Counted from the first letter of the stretch, positions 1 to 18,945 are shown. The stretch: DNA of 64,000 bases from Mesostigma viride (GCA_009746045.1 RPFO01000316.1:64001-128000); one strand, 5' to 3'. Notes: generated by a model from the sequence alone, not told the origin. Program-made: numbers and translations.

Positions 1-1210
1 ATACATAATCTCAAAAAAAGGAAATGTGACAGTGTCGGCTTTGCCAGCCAAGAAGAGAAAGCATTCTCACCGACCTCCTAACCCAATCCATAATAGAATA
101 GAATAGAATACAAAGCCTCTATCCCTCCAGGAGATAAGCACCAGTCTAATACGAAGGACAGATCATCCCTATCAGTAAGCAAGGATTTAGCGGGCCCTCT
201 CTCAACCGAAAGCCAAGCTTACAGAGGATCGGCCAGACACACGCACAACCCATGCCCACAAAGCATGTGCACACAGCACACACACAAAGCAAACAGACAC
301 TGCATATGCACAAAGCATACGCACAATCCAGAAAACCCCAGTGCGCGCACAAAGCAAGAATGACGGTGAACCAGGACTAGAAACATCCTGGCCCCCCAAC
401 GCCTGTGAAACAGTTGCCCTTGCCCAGCCTACAGTAGAAAGGGCCAGGAGCACAGAGAGAGCGCGCACACGAACAAAGCATGACAGTACCGTGCCTGCTT
501 ATGGCCAGGCACACACCTGGACAGTTTCATCGCACCTGGCCATCGCTCCCCGACGCAACCCGCGTGATTTGATTGGTGAGCACCCGCAGCAATCATGCAT
601 CATGGAAGTGAACGTCCAGATCGTGGTAAACATGGTAACGAATACGTGGCCAGAGAGCGCACCTGGACAGCTTCATCGCGGACGTGGGTGCGACCCTCCT
701 GCCGTTGTCCCTTATCGCTTGCGTCCGCAATGCCGCCGCCGCCATGTCCCCCCCTACCATGGGACCCTGCCCATCCTCCCCCGAAGCGCCCGACCTAGCG
801 CCGCCATGGTGTGCCCCATCTCCCCCCAGTATGCTCGGTCTGCTGCTGCTGCTGTTACTGCTCGATGGCTCGCGGCCCTTGCCCTTTGTGGCCGCGTGTC
901 GCTCGGTTAGCTGCTGCTGCTGAACCTGGAAGGCCAGTTGAGCAATCTCTTTGTACCTGCCGGCGCACGGCACGCAGGCATTCAGGGCATAAGGCACACG
1001 GGAATTTCGCCGTGTTTCACAAGGCCTACAAAACACCGGCCGCAACTGCGCACACTACACCGGCATTAATCGAATACAACACATAGGGAGAACCGGAGCA
1101 TGGCACACAGGCACTCGTGGTATGCAACACACAGGCAACAGATATCAGTGTTCAGGAATTCATTTGTTGCTGCTGGCTTTCCCCCCTATCCACATGCTAA
1201 CGCAGAAGCT
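1..1210. other. Gene-poor stretch, no supported gene
   Basis: Open frames exist on both strands, but they overlap one another and are rich in Cys, His, Arg and Pro, with no recognisable domain. A run rich in CA and GC occurs around 230-350, and short CTG-type runs occur near 840-860 and 905-920. I see no gene here. Confidence 0.4.
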
Positions 1211-1212
1211 AG

Positions 1213-1590
1213 CTTGTTGCTGCCCACTTGTCTTCCTATTCAAGGATATTCGTGCTTGTTGCTGCCCACTTGTCTTCCTATTCAAGGATATTCGTGCTTG
1301 TTGCTGCCCACTTGTCTTCCTATTCAAGGATATTCGTGCTTGTTGCTGCCCACTTGTCTTCCTATTCAAGGATATTCGTGCTTGTTGCTGCCCACTTGTC
1401 TTCCTATTCAAGGATATTCGTGCTTGTTGCTGCCCACTTGTCTTCCTGTTCAAGGGTATTCGTGCTTGTTGCTGCCCACTTGTCTTCCTATTCAAGGATA
1501 TTCGTGCTTGTTGCTGCCCACTTGTCTTCCTATTCAAGGATATTCGTGCTTGTTGCTGCCCACTTGTCTTCCTGTTCAAGGGTATTCGCG
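1213..1590. repeat. 42-bp minisatellite, nine copies
   Basis: A 42-bp unit beginning CTTGTTGCTGCCCACTTGTC is repeated nine times head to tail; most copies are identical and copies 6 and 9 carry the same two changes. Because 42 is a multiple of three and the unit lacks stops in several frames, long repetitive frames appear on both strands (14-residue repeats). The openness follows from the unit length, so I do not call a gene. The near-identity suggests recent expansion. Confidence 0.9.
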
Positions 1591-2518
<928 letters not shown>

Positions 2519-3157
2519 ACAAAAGAGGGAAGTTCTATACATCAATTTCACACCAAATAAACAGAAACAGCTGGTTGCCCGTTGGGTGATCGCAGTATGG
2601 ATAAAAAAACAGTTGGGAGCAAGCAAGAAATGGGAGGTGGGTGAAAGTCAAATGCTAAAAGTAGAAGCTGGATTGCACAATGTCCTGAATGACGATCCCA
2701 GCAACATGAAAATATTTAACCTTCCCATAGTAAGATACTTAAAAACAGATTAACAACACACCTTGCCACGACACAACATTTTCCTAATCCAACCCCCTTC
2801 CATCTCAACTCGACTCCGTCAGGGTCCTCAACCCTTGGTTACTGTAGTTACCCACAAAGAAAGAAGAATACCCGTTAGTGATTGAATGTTAGTACCCATT
2901 AGTAATGGAATGGCACACACGTGGAAACTTCTCTCGTGGAGCCCGCAGTTGCTGCTCAAGGATCGGCGCGCCCACGTCGGCCCAACCAGCCCACCTACGT
3001 TGTACATACGCCAATGAATAGGGCAGTAAGGCGTTTCTGGGTTGAGAATGTACCACAAACACCACCCGACCACCCACTACCAACGCAAATGAGGAGCCAC
3101 CCGCTAGCACGTAGGAACCGCCAGCCAACAGCGAGCAACGGGGGAACAGGGTTCAGG

Positions 3158-3372
3158 GGAAAGCTACCCCGAAGGATACATCTTAACCATAAGAAACGAG
3201 CACACACGTTGTAGACACCGATCAGTAGGGAAAGCTACCCCTAAGGATACATCTTAACCAGAAGAAACGAGCCCATACGTTGTAGACACCGATCAGTAGG
3301 GAAAGCTACCCCTAAGGATACATCTTAACCATAAGGAACGAGCACATACGTTGTAGACACCGATCAGTAGCG
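3158..3372. repeat. 71-bp tandem repeat, three copies
   Basis: The motif AAAGCTACCCC starts at 3159, 3231 and 3302, giving a unit of 71-72 bp. The copies differ by a few substitutions and all end in ACCGATCAGTAG. No coding function is apparent. Confidence 0.85.
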
Positions 3373-5125
3373 CGTTCAGCAACCACGCGAGCACCGTCGG
3401 AGGGTAATGTGCCGAGCCCAGCGAGTCTCCGCCCGCGCCCGCATCAACGTCCAGGGAGAACCCTGGAGGAGCAAGCGCCAGCCGGCCCCATAGCAGCTCC
3501 GCCTCCCCCTTGGGACGCAGGCCGCCCCCCATGAGGCCCTGGGTGGCATTGTGGCCGGCAGATGTGCCGGATGGCAGGGTCAGCAGCTCCAGTTGCAGCA
3601 GCCATGCCACGCAGGGGACCACCACGTGATCTAGGAACACGATGCTGTTCGGCCGTGAAATACAGGGAAGCAAAAACAGGGAAACACGAGCAGGGGAGCG
3701 AGCCATTCCCGAGAAGAATTTGGATTGGATTCATGACATTGCACGTTGGTCAGGCGAGAAGGGTGGGGAAATTAAGGCCGCTTGGTGACAATACCGATTC
3801 CCAGTCTCAGATTGTGTCGATAGCATCATGAAAATGGGACTTATTCACCACGGACGAGCCGCCGGGTACCCGGTCGGGTACCTGTTGGGGTTCCCTGGAG
3901 GGAGCCTGGAGTAAGCTCGGACTACACCGTGGCGACTATGAAGCCAGTACCAGCACCTTGGCTTCGGGCAAAGAGACGATTTTACATCCAGGAGTTCACG
4001 TTACCATATAATCAGATGACGTTATATTCAATACGAACATGTGCTTCTGCAAACTTGCAACCGCGAATGGGCCTAATGCAAAAGTTGCACGGTGGGATGG
4101 CAGAAAAGTACAACTCGAAACACTCGCCTTCCTAAGAAGATGCAGCCGTTCAGTAGAAAGCACTGCCCTGTCTTTACGAAGATTGTCCGCGACCTGTAAA
4201 AAAAACAATCAAATTTGCAGCATAAACTCTTAGCTTGGCAGTCAGCCAGGACTCAGGGTCAGCAAGTTTTCTTCTCGCCAAAGCGCATTCACGACAGCCC
4301 ACTTTCCTGACCACCCCCTACCTAAAAGGACTGGTTGCAAAGGCAGGCTACGGATTCTTAGCCCCCACAAACCTGATAAAGAAGGTAATTGTCCTATGAA
4401 ACGTGCAAGCTTGTACCACCCCCGAGAACCACATTGACGCCACCACCCGCATCCATGTCGTGATTTTCATGGTTGGTTCCTTTGCAATTCTGTCAACTCA
4501 TGATGATAAACGCGCCTGCGTTAGTACAGGTTTTATGAAATGAGCCATTAAAATCAACCTATCAATATCTTCATATGATGGTTCTCAGGCGGCAAAAATT
4601 TCCCTGACAATCTTCCGCCATCCTCGGTTTTCGGCCCAGTCGCTTACACAATGGCCAGTCACCTTCGCCCGGGGTGAGCCAAGTCTGCCTACTCCAATTC
4701 GAGGAGCGCAGGTTTTGCCACGTGGAATACCATGCATTTCTGATTTCATGCAGCGTCAAAGGTGTCACAAATAAGAAAATAATTCTGCTTTCGCGCCTCC
4801 GCCCCGAGATGCACATTAAGCTGACACTTGTTACAACAGTTGTCTTGACACGTGTTATCCAGACGAGCCTGTGAAAATCATAACCGCCCACGGATGACAA
4901 CAACCGCCAGTCTGGTCTGGGTCGCACAGCCCCATGTATTTTGGACTCGAAAGTAGCATCTGGATTTTGGACCGTACTCCATTTGCATGCGTGGCGCGTG
5001 GATATTCATCCTTTGGCTACACTCACCCCCGTGCAGACCACATTTTCGCTGGGCACAACAGAATGACAGATGCAAAGCGTCCATCCAGACGTAGTCTACA
5101 GGCATTACCTTAGCCAGAACAAGCA
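3373..5125. other. Intergenic stretch upstream of the SDR gene
   Basis: Only short, overlapping frames without family resemblance are present. The last few hundred bases must contain the 5' UTR and promoter of the gene starting at 5126, but I see no convincing TATA box. Confidence 0.35.
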
Positions 5126-11510
<6,385 letters not shown>

Positions 11511-11725
11511 TTTTGAGCCTGATTGATGGACACACTTCCACATACTTCTTACTGAAGATGACCACTCTGAGATCACTCACATGTGTGATTGCAAGTTATC
11601 AACAACACACCATGGGTGTCAAACCGTGTACAAAACTCATACTTGCGTACTTGAACTTAGCTCTCACATAAGTAGCACCTGAAAAGACGCCGTAGGATTT
11701 GAAAGCCTTCGTATTAAGAGACCTT

Positions 11726-11730
11726 TGTAA
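11726..11730 (+). promoter_or_regulatory. Putative TGTAA polyadenylation signal of the SDR gene
   Basis: TGTAA lies about 215 bases after the TAA stop at 11508-11510. TGTAA is the known poly(A) signal in many chlorophyte genes. Assignment is by position only. Confidence 0.4.
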
Positions 11731-11861
11731 TAATTGAGGCTCGCACACCTTACTGCTTAGTATCATCAGATGCGTCAGCTGATATGATCAGGTCGGCAAC
11801 CTTCGACTGGCCTGGCAATCAATATTAAGTGAGACAACTATTCTTGGACGCATGCATGGGG

Positions 11862-12407
11862 TTTTTCCGAGCGCCCGTCATCAGAGTCTTTGTACCATGG
11901 CATGCCTCGTGTTTCGGACGAGATTAGGCAGCGTAGGATAGCATTTGTAGGACACCTTGCCCGCACCAGCCAGGTCGACACCACCCTTGGTCTGGCCGGC
12001 CCCCAGCGGCTTGGACAGCCAGGGCGGCACATTCTCACCTGGCCTGGCACCGCGGACATTCCCAAAAGGGTAGGGAAACCTGTCACCAACTACTTTCAGA
12101 TGTTGCTGGACGACCTAGTGGTCCCAGCCCAGTTTGAGCACCGCATCCACTCTCTCTCCCGTCTTTGGACTGCCATGCAGGACTAAGACGCGGTGGAAGA
12201 AGATTGTCAAGGCGCACACGCCCGACCCTGTGGGCAAGCCACCTCCCCCCAAGCGGAGGAGGCGTTTTGATGAGTAGTGTAGTTAGGATTTTCTAGATAG
12301 AGTTAGAATAGTTCGATCACGCGGCTTCCTCCACCCCATCCATCATGAAATATGTGCTACATGACCTCCCCACGGAGGAATGTTATAATTTAATTTAATT
12401 TTTTTTA
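11862..12407 (+). mobile_element. 5'-truncated L1-like LINE (ORF2 C-terminus and 3' tail) with 10-bp TSD
   Basis: Target-site duplication ATGCATGGGG occurs at 11852-11861 and 12408-12417. Inside, the frame from about 11890 encodes the extreme C-terminus of a LINE ORF2 (RRIAFVGHLAR, a Cys-poor tail, then a Lys/Arg-rich PPPKRRRRFDE end). Relative to the copy at 22279-22797, a one-base insertion near 12182 creates an early stop. The element ends with hairpin CCTCC-CCAC-GGAGG (12365-12378) and an ATTTA-type tail. The truncation point matches the second copy closely. Confidence 0.85.
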
Positions 12408-12477
12408 ATGCATGGGGATCCAACGTCGTGGAAGGACCAGGGTATAGTTGTCTGGTTATCACTTTGATGTTCCACAG

Positions 12478-12608
12478 CCACGAGCCACGAGCTAGCAACG
12501 AGCAACGAGCTAGCAACGAGCCACGAGCTAGCCATGGCTGACGGCGGCGCTCATAACTTTCACGTTTGGGCACCAAATTCGGCCGTGAATATCACAATCG
12601 CTTCGTTT
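12478..12608 (+). mobile_element. LINE 5' UTR fragment
   Basis: Repeated CACGAGC motifs lead into TAGCCATGGCTGACGGCGGC and CATAACTTTCACGTTTGGGC. The same block precedes ORF1 at 35820 and 46120. The sequence diverges after TCGCTTCGTTTC, so ORF1 itself is missing. Confidence 0.75.
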
Positions 12609-12619
12609 CGAGGACTGAA

Positions 12620-13000
12620 CAAGTCTCGAGTGGACACGTGTGTAGTACTCCTACACACACAGATCTCGAATGATTTATCTAGTACCAAATCCGAAAGGCT
12701 TGCATCACTCCCCGGAAAGGAGAACTTTTGCGGATGACTGTAGGTGTAAGTTGGCGATGCCTTAGGATCCGGAGACGTCCGTCCTCTAGTCAGCAAAAGT
12801 TGGTGCGAGAGGTCCCCAGTTCGATTCCATGCAGTCGGATTCATTTGCAGATCGCGTTTTCCACGGACCGGCACTGAACGCAAATGGTTTTCACCTTTGC
12901 GGCGTGCCAAACCCTACCAGCCATTAAGGATGTACTCCAGCACGCAAAATGTACTTCGTACCGAAGTTTGTCTTTTTATGCTGAAAATTGTCATGCATGA
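12620..13000. other. Unassigned stretch with a B-box-like motif
   Basis: AGTTCGATTCC near 12820 resembles a pol III B box and TAGTCAG about 30 bases upstream resembles an A box. The spacing and stems do not fit a tRNA; see rejected items. No gene seen. Confidence 0.3.
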
Positions 13001-13760
13001 TGTTTGCAACCAAAATAGACCTCGTACAAAGTTTGGTATCGATCGGACGTCATCTTGGTGACATTTGCTAGCAATACAGGTACATTTTTGTCATTTTAAA
13101 TTAAATTAAATAGTAATAAATAGGAAACAGTACTAAATCACGTCAAACCATCATGGATATTTGCAAGCAACCTAATTACCACTAGAATAGACCATGCACA
13201 AAGTTTGGGGTCAATCTGAACTCAAAATAGTGACATTTGCTAGCATAAATACTGCATTTTTTGCCATTTTCAAGCATTTTGCTCAGTGTAAGCTACTAAA
13301 CAATATCAAACTACGTCATAAAGCTATGAAATATTGGAAGCAACCTAAACACAACTAGAATAGACCATGCACCAAGTTTGGGCTCAGCTTGATGTCAAAA
13401 TAGTGACGTTTGCTAGCATAAATGGTGCATTTTTTGCCATTTTCAAGCATTTTGCTCAGTGTAAGCTACTACACAATATCAAACTATGTCAGAAAGCTAT
13501 GAAATGTTGGAAGCAACCTAAACACCACTAGATTAGACCATGGGCCAAGTTTGGGCCCAGTTTGATCTCAAAATAGTGACGTTTGCTAGCATAAATGGTG
13601 CAATTTTTGCCTTTTTCAAGCATTTTGGTAAGTATAGTTGCCTCAAACTATGTCAGAAAACTGTGAATTGTTGTAAATAACCTGTTTGCCACTACATTAG
13701 ACCATCCTCAACTTGTAAGGTCAGGCATAGGTAAAGGTAGTGACATTTGCTAGCACTATA
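13000..13760. repeat. Divergent satellite with a period of about 172 bp
   Basis: GTGAC(A/G)TTTGCTAGCA recurs at 13058, 13230, 13403, 13576 and 13740, spacings 172, 173, 173 and 164. Each unit also carries AAGTTTGG, ATTTTTGCC..TTTTCAAGCATTTT and AAACTATGTCAGAAAGCTATG-type blocks. Copies are clearly diverged, so this is an old array of four to five units. AT-rich and non-coding. Confidence 0.88.
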
Positions 13761-14200
13761 TATGAGCAGATTATGCCTCTTTTCGCATATACACATTAAA
13801 AATAACAAGACAATATTAAATCATGGCCTTAATACAAGGTGTGCAAATGCAAATCACACCAGATCGGATGACCATGATGGGTGGCTGCATGCCAACACAT
13901 CTACCAGGCTGCAGGGTGAGAGGCCACATCGCTACAAGACAGGAATCCTCGCAATTGCACACCGCTAGTACACTGCATACCCCAAGAGGATTTGGCTACA
14001 AGCCATAAAAGTTTGGCCATGCTAACACATTCTTCATCCAAGCAAAATGCAGCCTCTCCAAACTCAACTCATTGATGCAACTAGGCCAGGCGAGCATGCT
14101 CTACTTGCCGATAACCATGAGTAAACTTGTGTACCACTTCATTCCATGCGCCGGTAGATGGCACCGTCTCATCTACCAGTCATCCCCGGCTCCCATTCCG
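13761..14200. other. Unassigned stretch
   Basis: AT-richer sequence between the satellite and a CT-rich tract. No convincing frame or repeat was recognised. Confidence 0.3.
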
Positions 14201-14345
14201 CATCCTCCTCTCCGTCTCCCTCTCCCTCTTCCTCCTCCCCCTCCCCCTCCCATTCTCCCTCCCCTCTCCCTCCCCTCTCCCCCTCCTCCCCCTCCTCCTC
14301 CCCCTCTTCCTCCCCCTCTTCCTCTCCCTCTTCCTCCTCCTCCCC
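14200..14345. repeat. CT-rich polypyrimidine tract
   Basis: About 145 bases of TCCCTCTCC, CTCCTCCCC and TCTTCCTCC units. It is downstream of the degraded minus-strand gene at 14398-16185. The overlapping Glu/Gly-rich frames are artefacts. Confidence 0.85.
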
Positions 14346-14397
14346 GCCTTCACTGTCACTGTGCACAGCAGGGACGGCATCGTCTATGTGGGTGCCA

Positions 14398-16185
14398 TCA
14401 CCTGCGTTCACGGTGCCAGCCTAGCTCCTGTGGAAAGAAGCGAGCGCGGCCAAATGCCTCGACTGGGTGTGGGCAGCCGCACACGAACTGCGTCACCTCC
14501 GCCAGGGCATGATAGTCCTGCCCATCAGCCCACATCGCCTTGATGAGCAGGTGACCTCCCCTTTCCTGAACCTTAGTGACCCAGCCATGGAAGCGCTCCC
14601 TCTTCCTCGCTGTCCCCGGAAACATGGCACACAGGCGCATCCCGATAAGCGCACGTGCTCCATGCTCGGCAAAGTAGGCATTGCAGTCATCCTTTGCTGC
14701 TGCCCTGGCGGCGGTGGCAGTCTTGTAATGCTCAAAGTCAATCTGCGGGTGCTCTTTCAACGCCGCCACCGTGGCAGCTGACAGTTTGCCGGTACTGATC
14801 AGCTCAGGCTGGTGCACCTCTGCCGTACCGCCCACTGTCCAGTGCTGCAGGTGTACATCAGAAATGGGGACCGTCATCCCTGCGCTGCCGCCACCTAATG
14901 TCACTCTAGAAAACTGGCCCGTCCACGACGGTGCGTAGTAAGGAGAGGCGACAATGCTGTCACGCTCCGTGCGATCGCCTTTCAGATCAAGGACCTTCAC
15001 CAGCATGTGTGGTGCTTACGGCATTCCCTGCCCGCAGGTGACGGCTGGCCGCTTAACAACGAGTAGGCCGCCGCGTCGTACGAGGCTTCCATTCACCTTG
15101 AAGGTGTGCCTGCCGGAAATCAGTGTGCGCAAAGCGGGCGTTGCCGTTGATGTGCTCCCTCGCGCAGCGGGCGCACATGCGCGGTTGATCTGCGCTTGAA
15201 TCTCGCGGGCAGGGCAAGCGACGTGTGAGATGACTTGTTTTATGGGCAGCCTCAGTGCTCGTGTTGCCCGCGCAACCGACTGGTCGCCTGCAGATCGCAG
15301 CGGTAAGGGTACCGCCTTGTTCGCTTGCAGTTCACGCTTCTCTTTGAGCTTTTGCTCCATGATGTTGAACAGATTCTCGTTGTTGGCACGCACATCCTCC
15401 ACGGACTTTGGCACCTGCTCAATCCATCCGTCCAGCAACTGCTGCTTCTCAGCGGCGACGATGTCGGGAAAAAGGCTGTGAAGGCTAGCGCAGGTACATC
15501 TCCTGGCACCGCCCTCGTCCCATTCAAAAAGCAGCACTAGACCAGGACTTCCTTTGGGGGCCTGCCACGCTCTATGAGGAGGCACCCATAGACAGGATCT
15601 CCCTGCGGGGTGTACCCAATGGGCGTGACCCCGTCACAAGCCTCGCCATTAGGCCCTGTGGGCTGCCACTTGTTCACCGGTGCATTTACCAACGTCTCCG
15701 ATGCGGCTAGGCGCCAGCGGACATACACGGTCATATCCGGCCCCAAAACACTTCGAGATCGAACACCTTCGAAGAGCGGTGCCTCTCCCTCTTGGCTTCG
15801 GTTGCTGGCTCATCATCCAAGTCGGCGGTGGCGCCCGCGCCCGCACCCGCGCCGGCGCCTGCGCCCCCACCCCGCCCGCGCCCGCGCGCGCGCCTTGGGT
15901 GGCGCCCGCGCCCGCACCCGCGCCGGCGCCTGCGCCCCCGCCCCCGCCCGGGCCCGCGCCCGCGCCCGCGCCTTGGGTGGCGCCCGCGCCCGCACCCGCG
16001 CCTTCTCCCCCGCCCCCGCCCCCGCCCGCGCCCACGCCCGCGCCATGGGTGTGGCCCGCGGCTGGCTTCTTCGGAAATGCGTCCATCGATTTCACCCACC
16101 GGCCAAAGTCGCGGTGGATGCACCCTTTCAGCCACGTTGTGACATCAAGCGCGGCGTCCCCAATAGAACAGTCATGCAATATGAA
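14398..16185 (-). pseudogene. Degraded or misassembled hypothetical gene, frame broken
   Basis: Protein-like sequence runs along the minus strand but needs repeated frame changes. About 16179 to 16040 reads ALDVTTWLKGCIHRDFGRWV then a Gly/Ala-rich linker. A second frame carries ADLDDEPATEAKRERHRSS to 15740. A third carries MTVYVRWRLAASETLVN to 15560. The fourth runs from 15560 to 14398 with one in-frame TAA at 15016 (FPDIVAAEKQQLLDGW, RFHGWVTKVQERGGHLLI and others). Each shift has the same sign, as if one base were missing: one within the GC-rich repeat, one at GGGG/TTTT near 15741-15748, one at a G5 run at 15556-15560. The family is not recognised. It lies downstream of a transposase-like ORF on the same strand and may belong to the same element. 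It may equally be a live gene with unrecognised introns or sequencing errors. Confidence 0.45.
15830..16050. repeat. GC-rich GCGCCCGCGCCC repeat
   Basis: Units of GCGCCCGCGCCCGCACCC with higher-order copies of GCGCCTTGGGTGG. On the minus strand it encodes the Gly/Ala linker of the degraded gene. A length error here would explain one frame change. Confidence 0.8.
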
Positions 16186-16429
16186 TAATCATTAGTATCA
16201 ACGATGCGTTCATGCAGGCGTGAACTGTGAAATACAACAAGCATGCAACAACGACTCCAGCACACTTAGTAAATACTGCTCATGATATCTGTGGCACATG
16301 CAACATGGTTAAAACACACATGGATGACCTGTATGGCTGCACATGAACTGTCCACCTAGAGAAGTCTAGAAATTCAGCATGATATCAAGAGCCATCCACA
16401 CAAATATATGTCTTACCGCAGCTTAGGGC

Positions 16430-17080
16430 TTCTTCGGGTTGAGTTGGCGAATCGAGCTTGTTGAGCCCTGCTCGAAGTAATGCTCAAATGCGATGCCCAG
16501 GCCCGCCAGCACATCATCAAATGTGATTAGTTTCACAGGTGGTCCGAAGAGTTCCAAACGTGGTTGCTAATTTTCAGGCAGTGCCTGAAGGCCGCCTCGA
16601 AAGTGAAACGCGAAAGTGAAAAGGGGTCACAAACCCTATGTTCATATCCTTGACTCCCCCGTCGAGAACGAACCGAAAACCAGCGCCATGAACGAACTTG
16701 TGACGAGTAGATGACGACATCGTGGTTATGGCGTCGTACCCCCCCTGGTGCAGCTGCTGCTTTATCGCCGCCTTCCTGTCCTCTTGCTTCCGCCCGGGCG
16801 AAAACCAGGCGCTTCGCAATGCCTGGAGATGTGATATTCTAATGGGCTTCATGCACTCGTGGCCGCACTTACAGTCGAACGTCTCGTCGGTCACTAGGCT
16901 GCCGGCATGGGTGCTGCCGCTTAGCACTATGGCTGCGAACTTGCGCTTCCCATGGTGTCCCATCACCATGATAGCGAAAGCCAGGAAGCAGATAGCCACG
17001 ATTATGTCCCAGCAAAGCCATAGCACACCTTCCGTTTCGACCGCCATGTCGGCCACTAGTCCGGATAGCTCAATGTGCAC
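16430..17080 (-). CDS. Transposase-like N-terminal ORF, possibly two exons
   Basis: The first frame runs from ATG at 17080 to a stop at 16574 (168 aa). It has a hydrophobic segment near residues 25-40 (IIVAICFLAFAIMVMG), then CKCGHEC, then a basic helical stretch (LQALRSAWF..RKQEDRKAAIKQQL). A Cys motif followed by such a segment resembles the N-terminal region of several algal and animal transposases; that match is by eye. A possible donor after codon NIGF (GTGACC) would join in phase to a second exon at about 16434-16557 (ELFGPPVKLITFDDVLAGLG...NPKKP, stop). The first 25 codons lie inside one arm of the palindrome 17006-17622. Function is not established. Confidence 0.4.
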
Positions 17081-17622
17081 CTGACCTTGACACTAATCGC
17101 ACAAACAGCCACAATTTTGCAAGCAAGAAGACATGGCTACCTCGGCATTTCATGAAATGTACTTCGTGAAATGCATTTCGTGAAATGTACTAAGGAACGT
17201 GATTGGCCGGCGTTCGCTCGCCAAATCTCGCAAAATGTACTAAGGCACGTGATTGGTCCCGCAAAATGTACTAAGGAACGTGATTGGCCGGCGAAGATTC
17301 TGTAGGGAATTTTAATTGCAGCAAACAGAATCTTCGCCGGCCAATCACGTTCCTTAGTACATTTTGCGGGACCAATCACGTGCCTTAGTACATTTTGCGA
17401 GATTTGGCGAGCGAACGCCGGCCAATCACGTTCCTTAGTACATTTCACGAAATGCATTTCACGAAGTACATTTCATGAAATGCCGAGGTAGCCATGTCTT
17501 CTTGCTTGCAAAATTGTGGCTGTTTGTGCGATTAGTGTCAAGGTCAGGTGCACATTGAGCTATCCGGACTAGTGGCCGACATGGCGGTCGAAACGGAAGG
17601 TGTGCTATGGCTTTGCTGGGAT
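17006..17622. repeat. Long perfect or near-perfect palindrome with 298-bp arms and 21-bp loop
   Basis: Left arm 17006-17303 and right arm 17325-17622 are inverted copies of equal length; the loop is 17304-17324. Each arm contains three copies of CCAATCACGT(T/G)CCTTAGTAC and several ATTTCACGAAATG-type repeats. It also contains the first 25 codons of the minus-strand ORF that begins at 17080. Transcription across it would give a hairpin RNA of about 300 bp. No mismatch was seen by eye, but this was not computed. A partial third copy of the small repeats lies at about 17653-17680. Confidence 0.92.
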
Positions 17623-18235
17623 GATTATCATCGTAGTACATCATATGTATTACAGTACATTTCACGAAGTACATTTCATGGAGGCAGAGGGAAAGTTCCT
17701 GTTCATGGTGAGTCGGGGTTAGCAATCACGGCAATGTCGATACATGTACTTGCAGTATATACAAATGCCATAATGTCCTTAGATGCAGCATGAATGTCTA
17801 TTGTTCGGATTTCTTTTATCACGATGCTTAGGATGCCTTCCGACAGAAATCTGCTGCGCTACAGGTCGGGAATACCTGAACTTGATATGCGTGGCCAGTG
17901 GCCATGGCAGCCGGGGTCGGTAAGAATTAACTTCGATAGCCATGAATAATGCGGAAAGTGAACGTTGTCCACCCGCTGCACAGGGAAAATGGCTGCACAG
18001 GAACGGCCTGACGTGATACTGTCGCAAAGCAGTTCTCATAAGCCGACAATTACACATTCGACTTATGATCGATAATCGGCGCAGGCCTTCGACATTCAAG
18101 CGCGCATCGAAACGTCGTGAGGATTTCGGACATTTAGATGAAGTTGGATTGTTTTCGGCCCTCGTATTTGCCATGATCTTGGCCATCCAATCTTTTTGCT
18201 TCGTGCACAGTTTGCGTTTGCAGTTAAGCGTAGGT
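17623..18235. other. Unassigned stretch right of the palindrome
   Basis: No long protein-like frame or recognised repeat apart from the small ATTTCACGAAGTACATTTCATG echo near 17655-17680. Confidence 0.3.
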
Positions 18236-18239
18236 ACAT

Positions 18240-18305
18240 GACAAGCTTGCGTTTGCGTTTGCGTTTGCGTTTGCCTTTGCCTTTGCCTTTGCGTATACAT
18301 TTGCA
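18240..18305. repeat. TTTGCG/TTTGCC hexanucleotide repeat
   Basis: About ten copies of GCGTTT changing to GCCTTT. The sequence from here to 18800 is otherwise unremarkable; it includes a TTATTA/TTCTTC run at about 18722-18780. Confidence 0.85.
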
Positions 18306-18814
18306 TGTGCGCTTGCGTTGCCGTTTGCTTATGCGTCCCAATGTATGTCTGGCTTTGGGCAATTCTATTTCCTTGTCGTTGGGATATGAGTGGGTGCTGG
18401 CGGTGGTGTTACTGTCGGCAGGTAGAGTGGCAGTGGCTTCAACTTCTGTTGCTTGTTCATTGCATTTGCATTTTCATTGGGTCTCTGTAGTTAACAACTG
18501 CTTTAAATATCTTTGTCAATAGCCGGCTTCAGCTGTAATTTCGATTGCATGTTGCTTTTGAATAGCATTCGCACTGGGCACATGCAGTGGGCATTAGGCA
18601 TTGGTAGTGCAATTACACATGCAGTCACACTTGCAATTGCAATGAAGTTGAAATTGAAGCTGCAGCTAAAATTTGCTACGTGCCTACTGGTACAGTCGCA
18701 TGTGCAGTCAACTTTGTGCTTGTTTATTATTATTATTTCTTCTTCTTCTTATTTCTTATTATTATTATAATTTCTTCTTGCTTTTCGTAATGTGTGGTGG
18801 TTAGAATGGTGATG

Positions 18815-18945
18815 GCAGGGGCAGGAGCAGGGGCAGGGGCAGGGGCAGGGGCAGGGGCAGGGGCAGGGGCAGGGGCAGGGGCAGGGGCAGGGGCAGGGGC
18901 AGGGGCAGGGGCAGGGGCAGGGGCAGGGGCAGGGGCAGGGGCAAT
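18815..18945. repeat. (GGGGCA)n hexanucleotide array
   Basis: About 20 near-perfect GGGGCA units. Gly-Ala and Pro-Ala dipeptide frames on the two strands are artefacts. Four-G tracts every six bases make it a candidate G-quadruplex. Confidence 0.95.

Noticed and set aside
12770-12845. tRNA or tRNA-derived SINE suggested by a B-box-like AGTTCGATTCC
   Set aside because: A-box to B-box distance is about 12 bases too short for a tRNA, the T stem does not pair, and no cloverleaf forms. A decayed SINE cannot be excluded.
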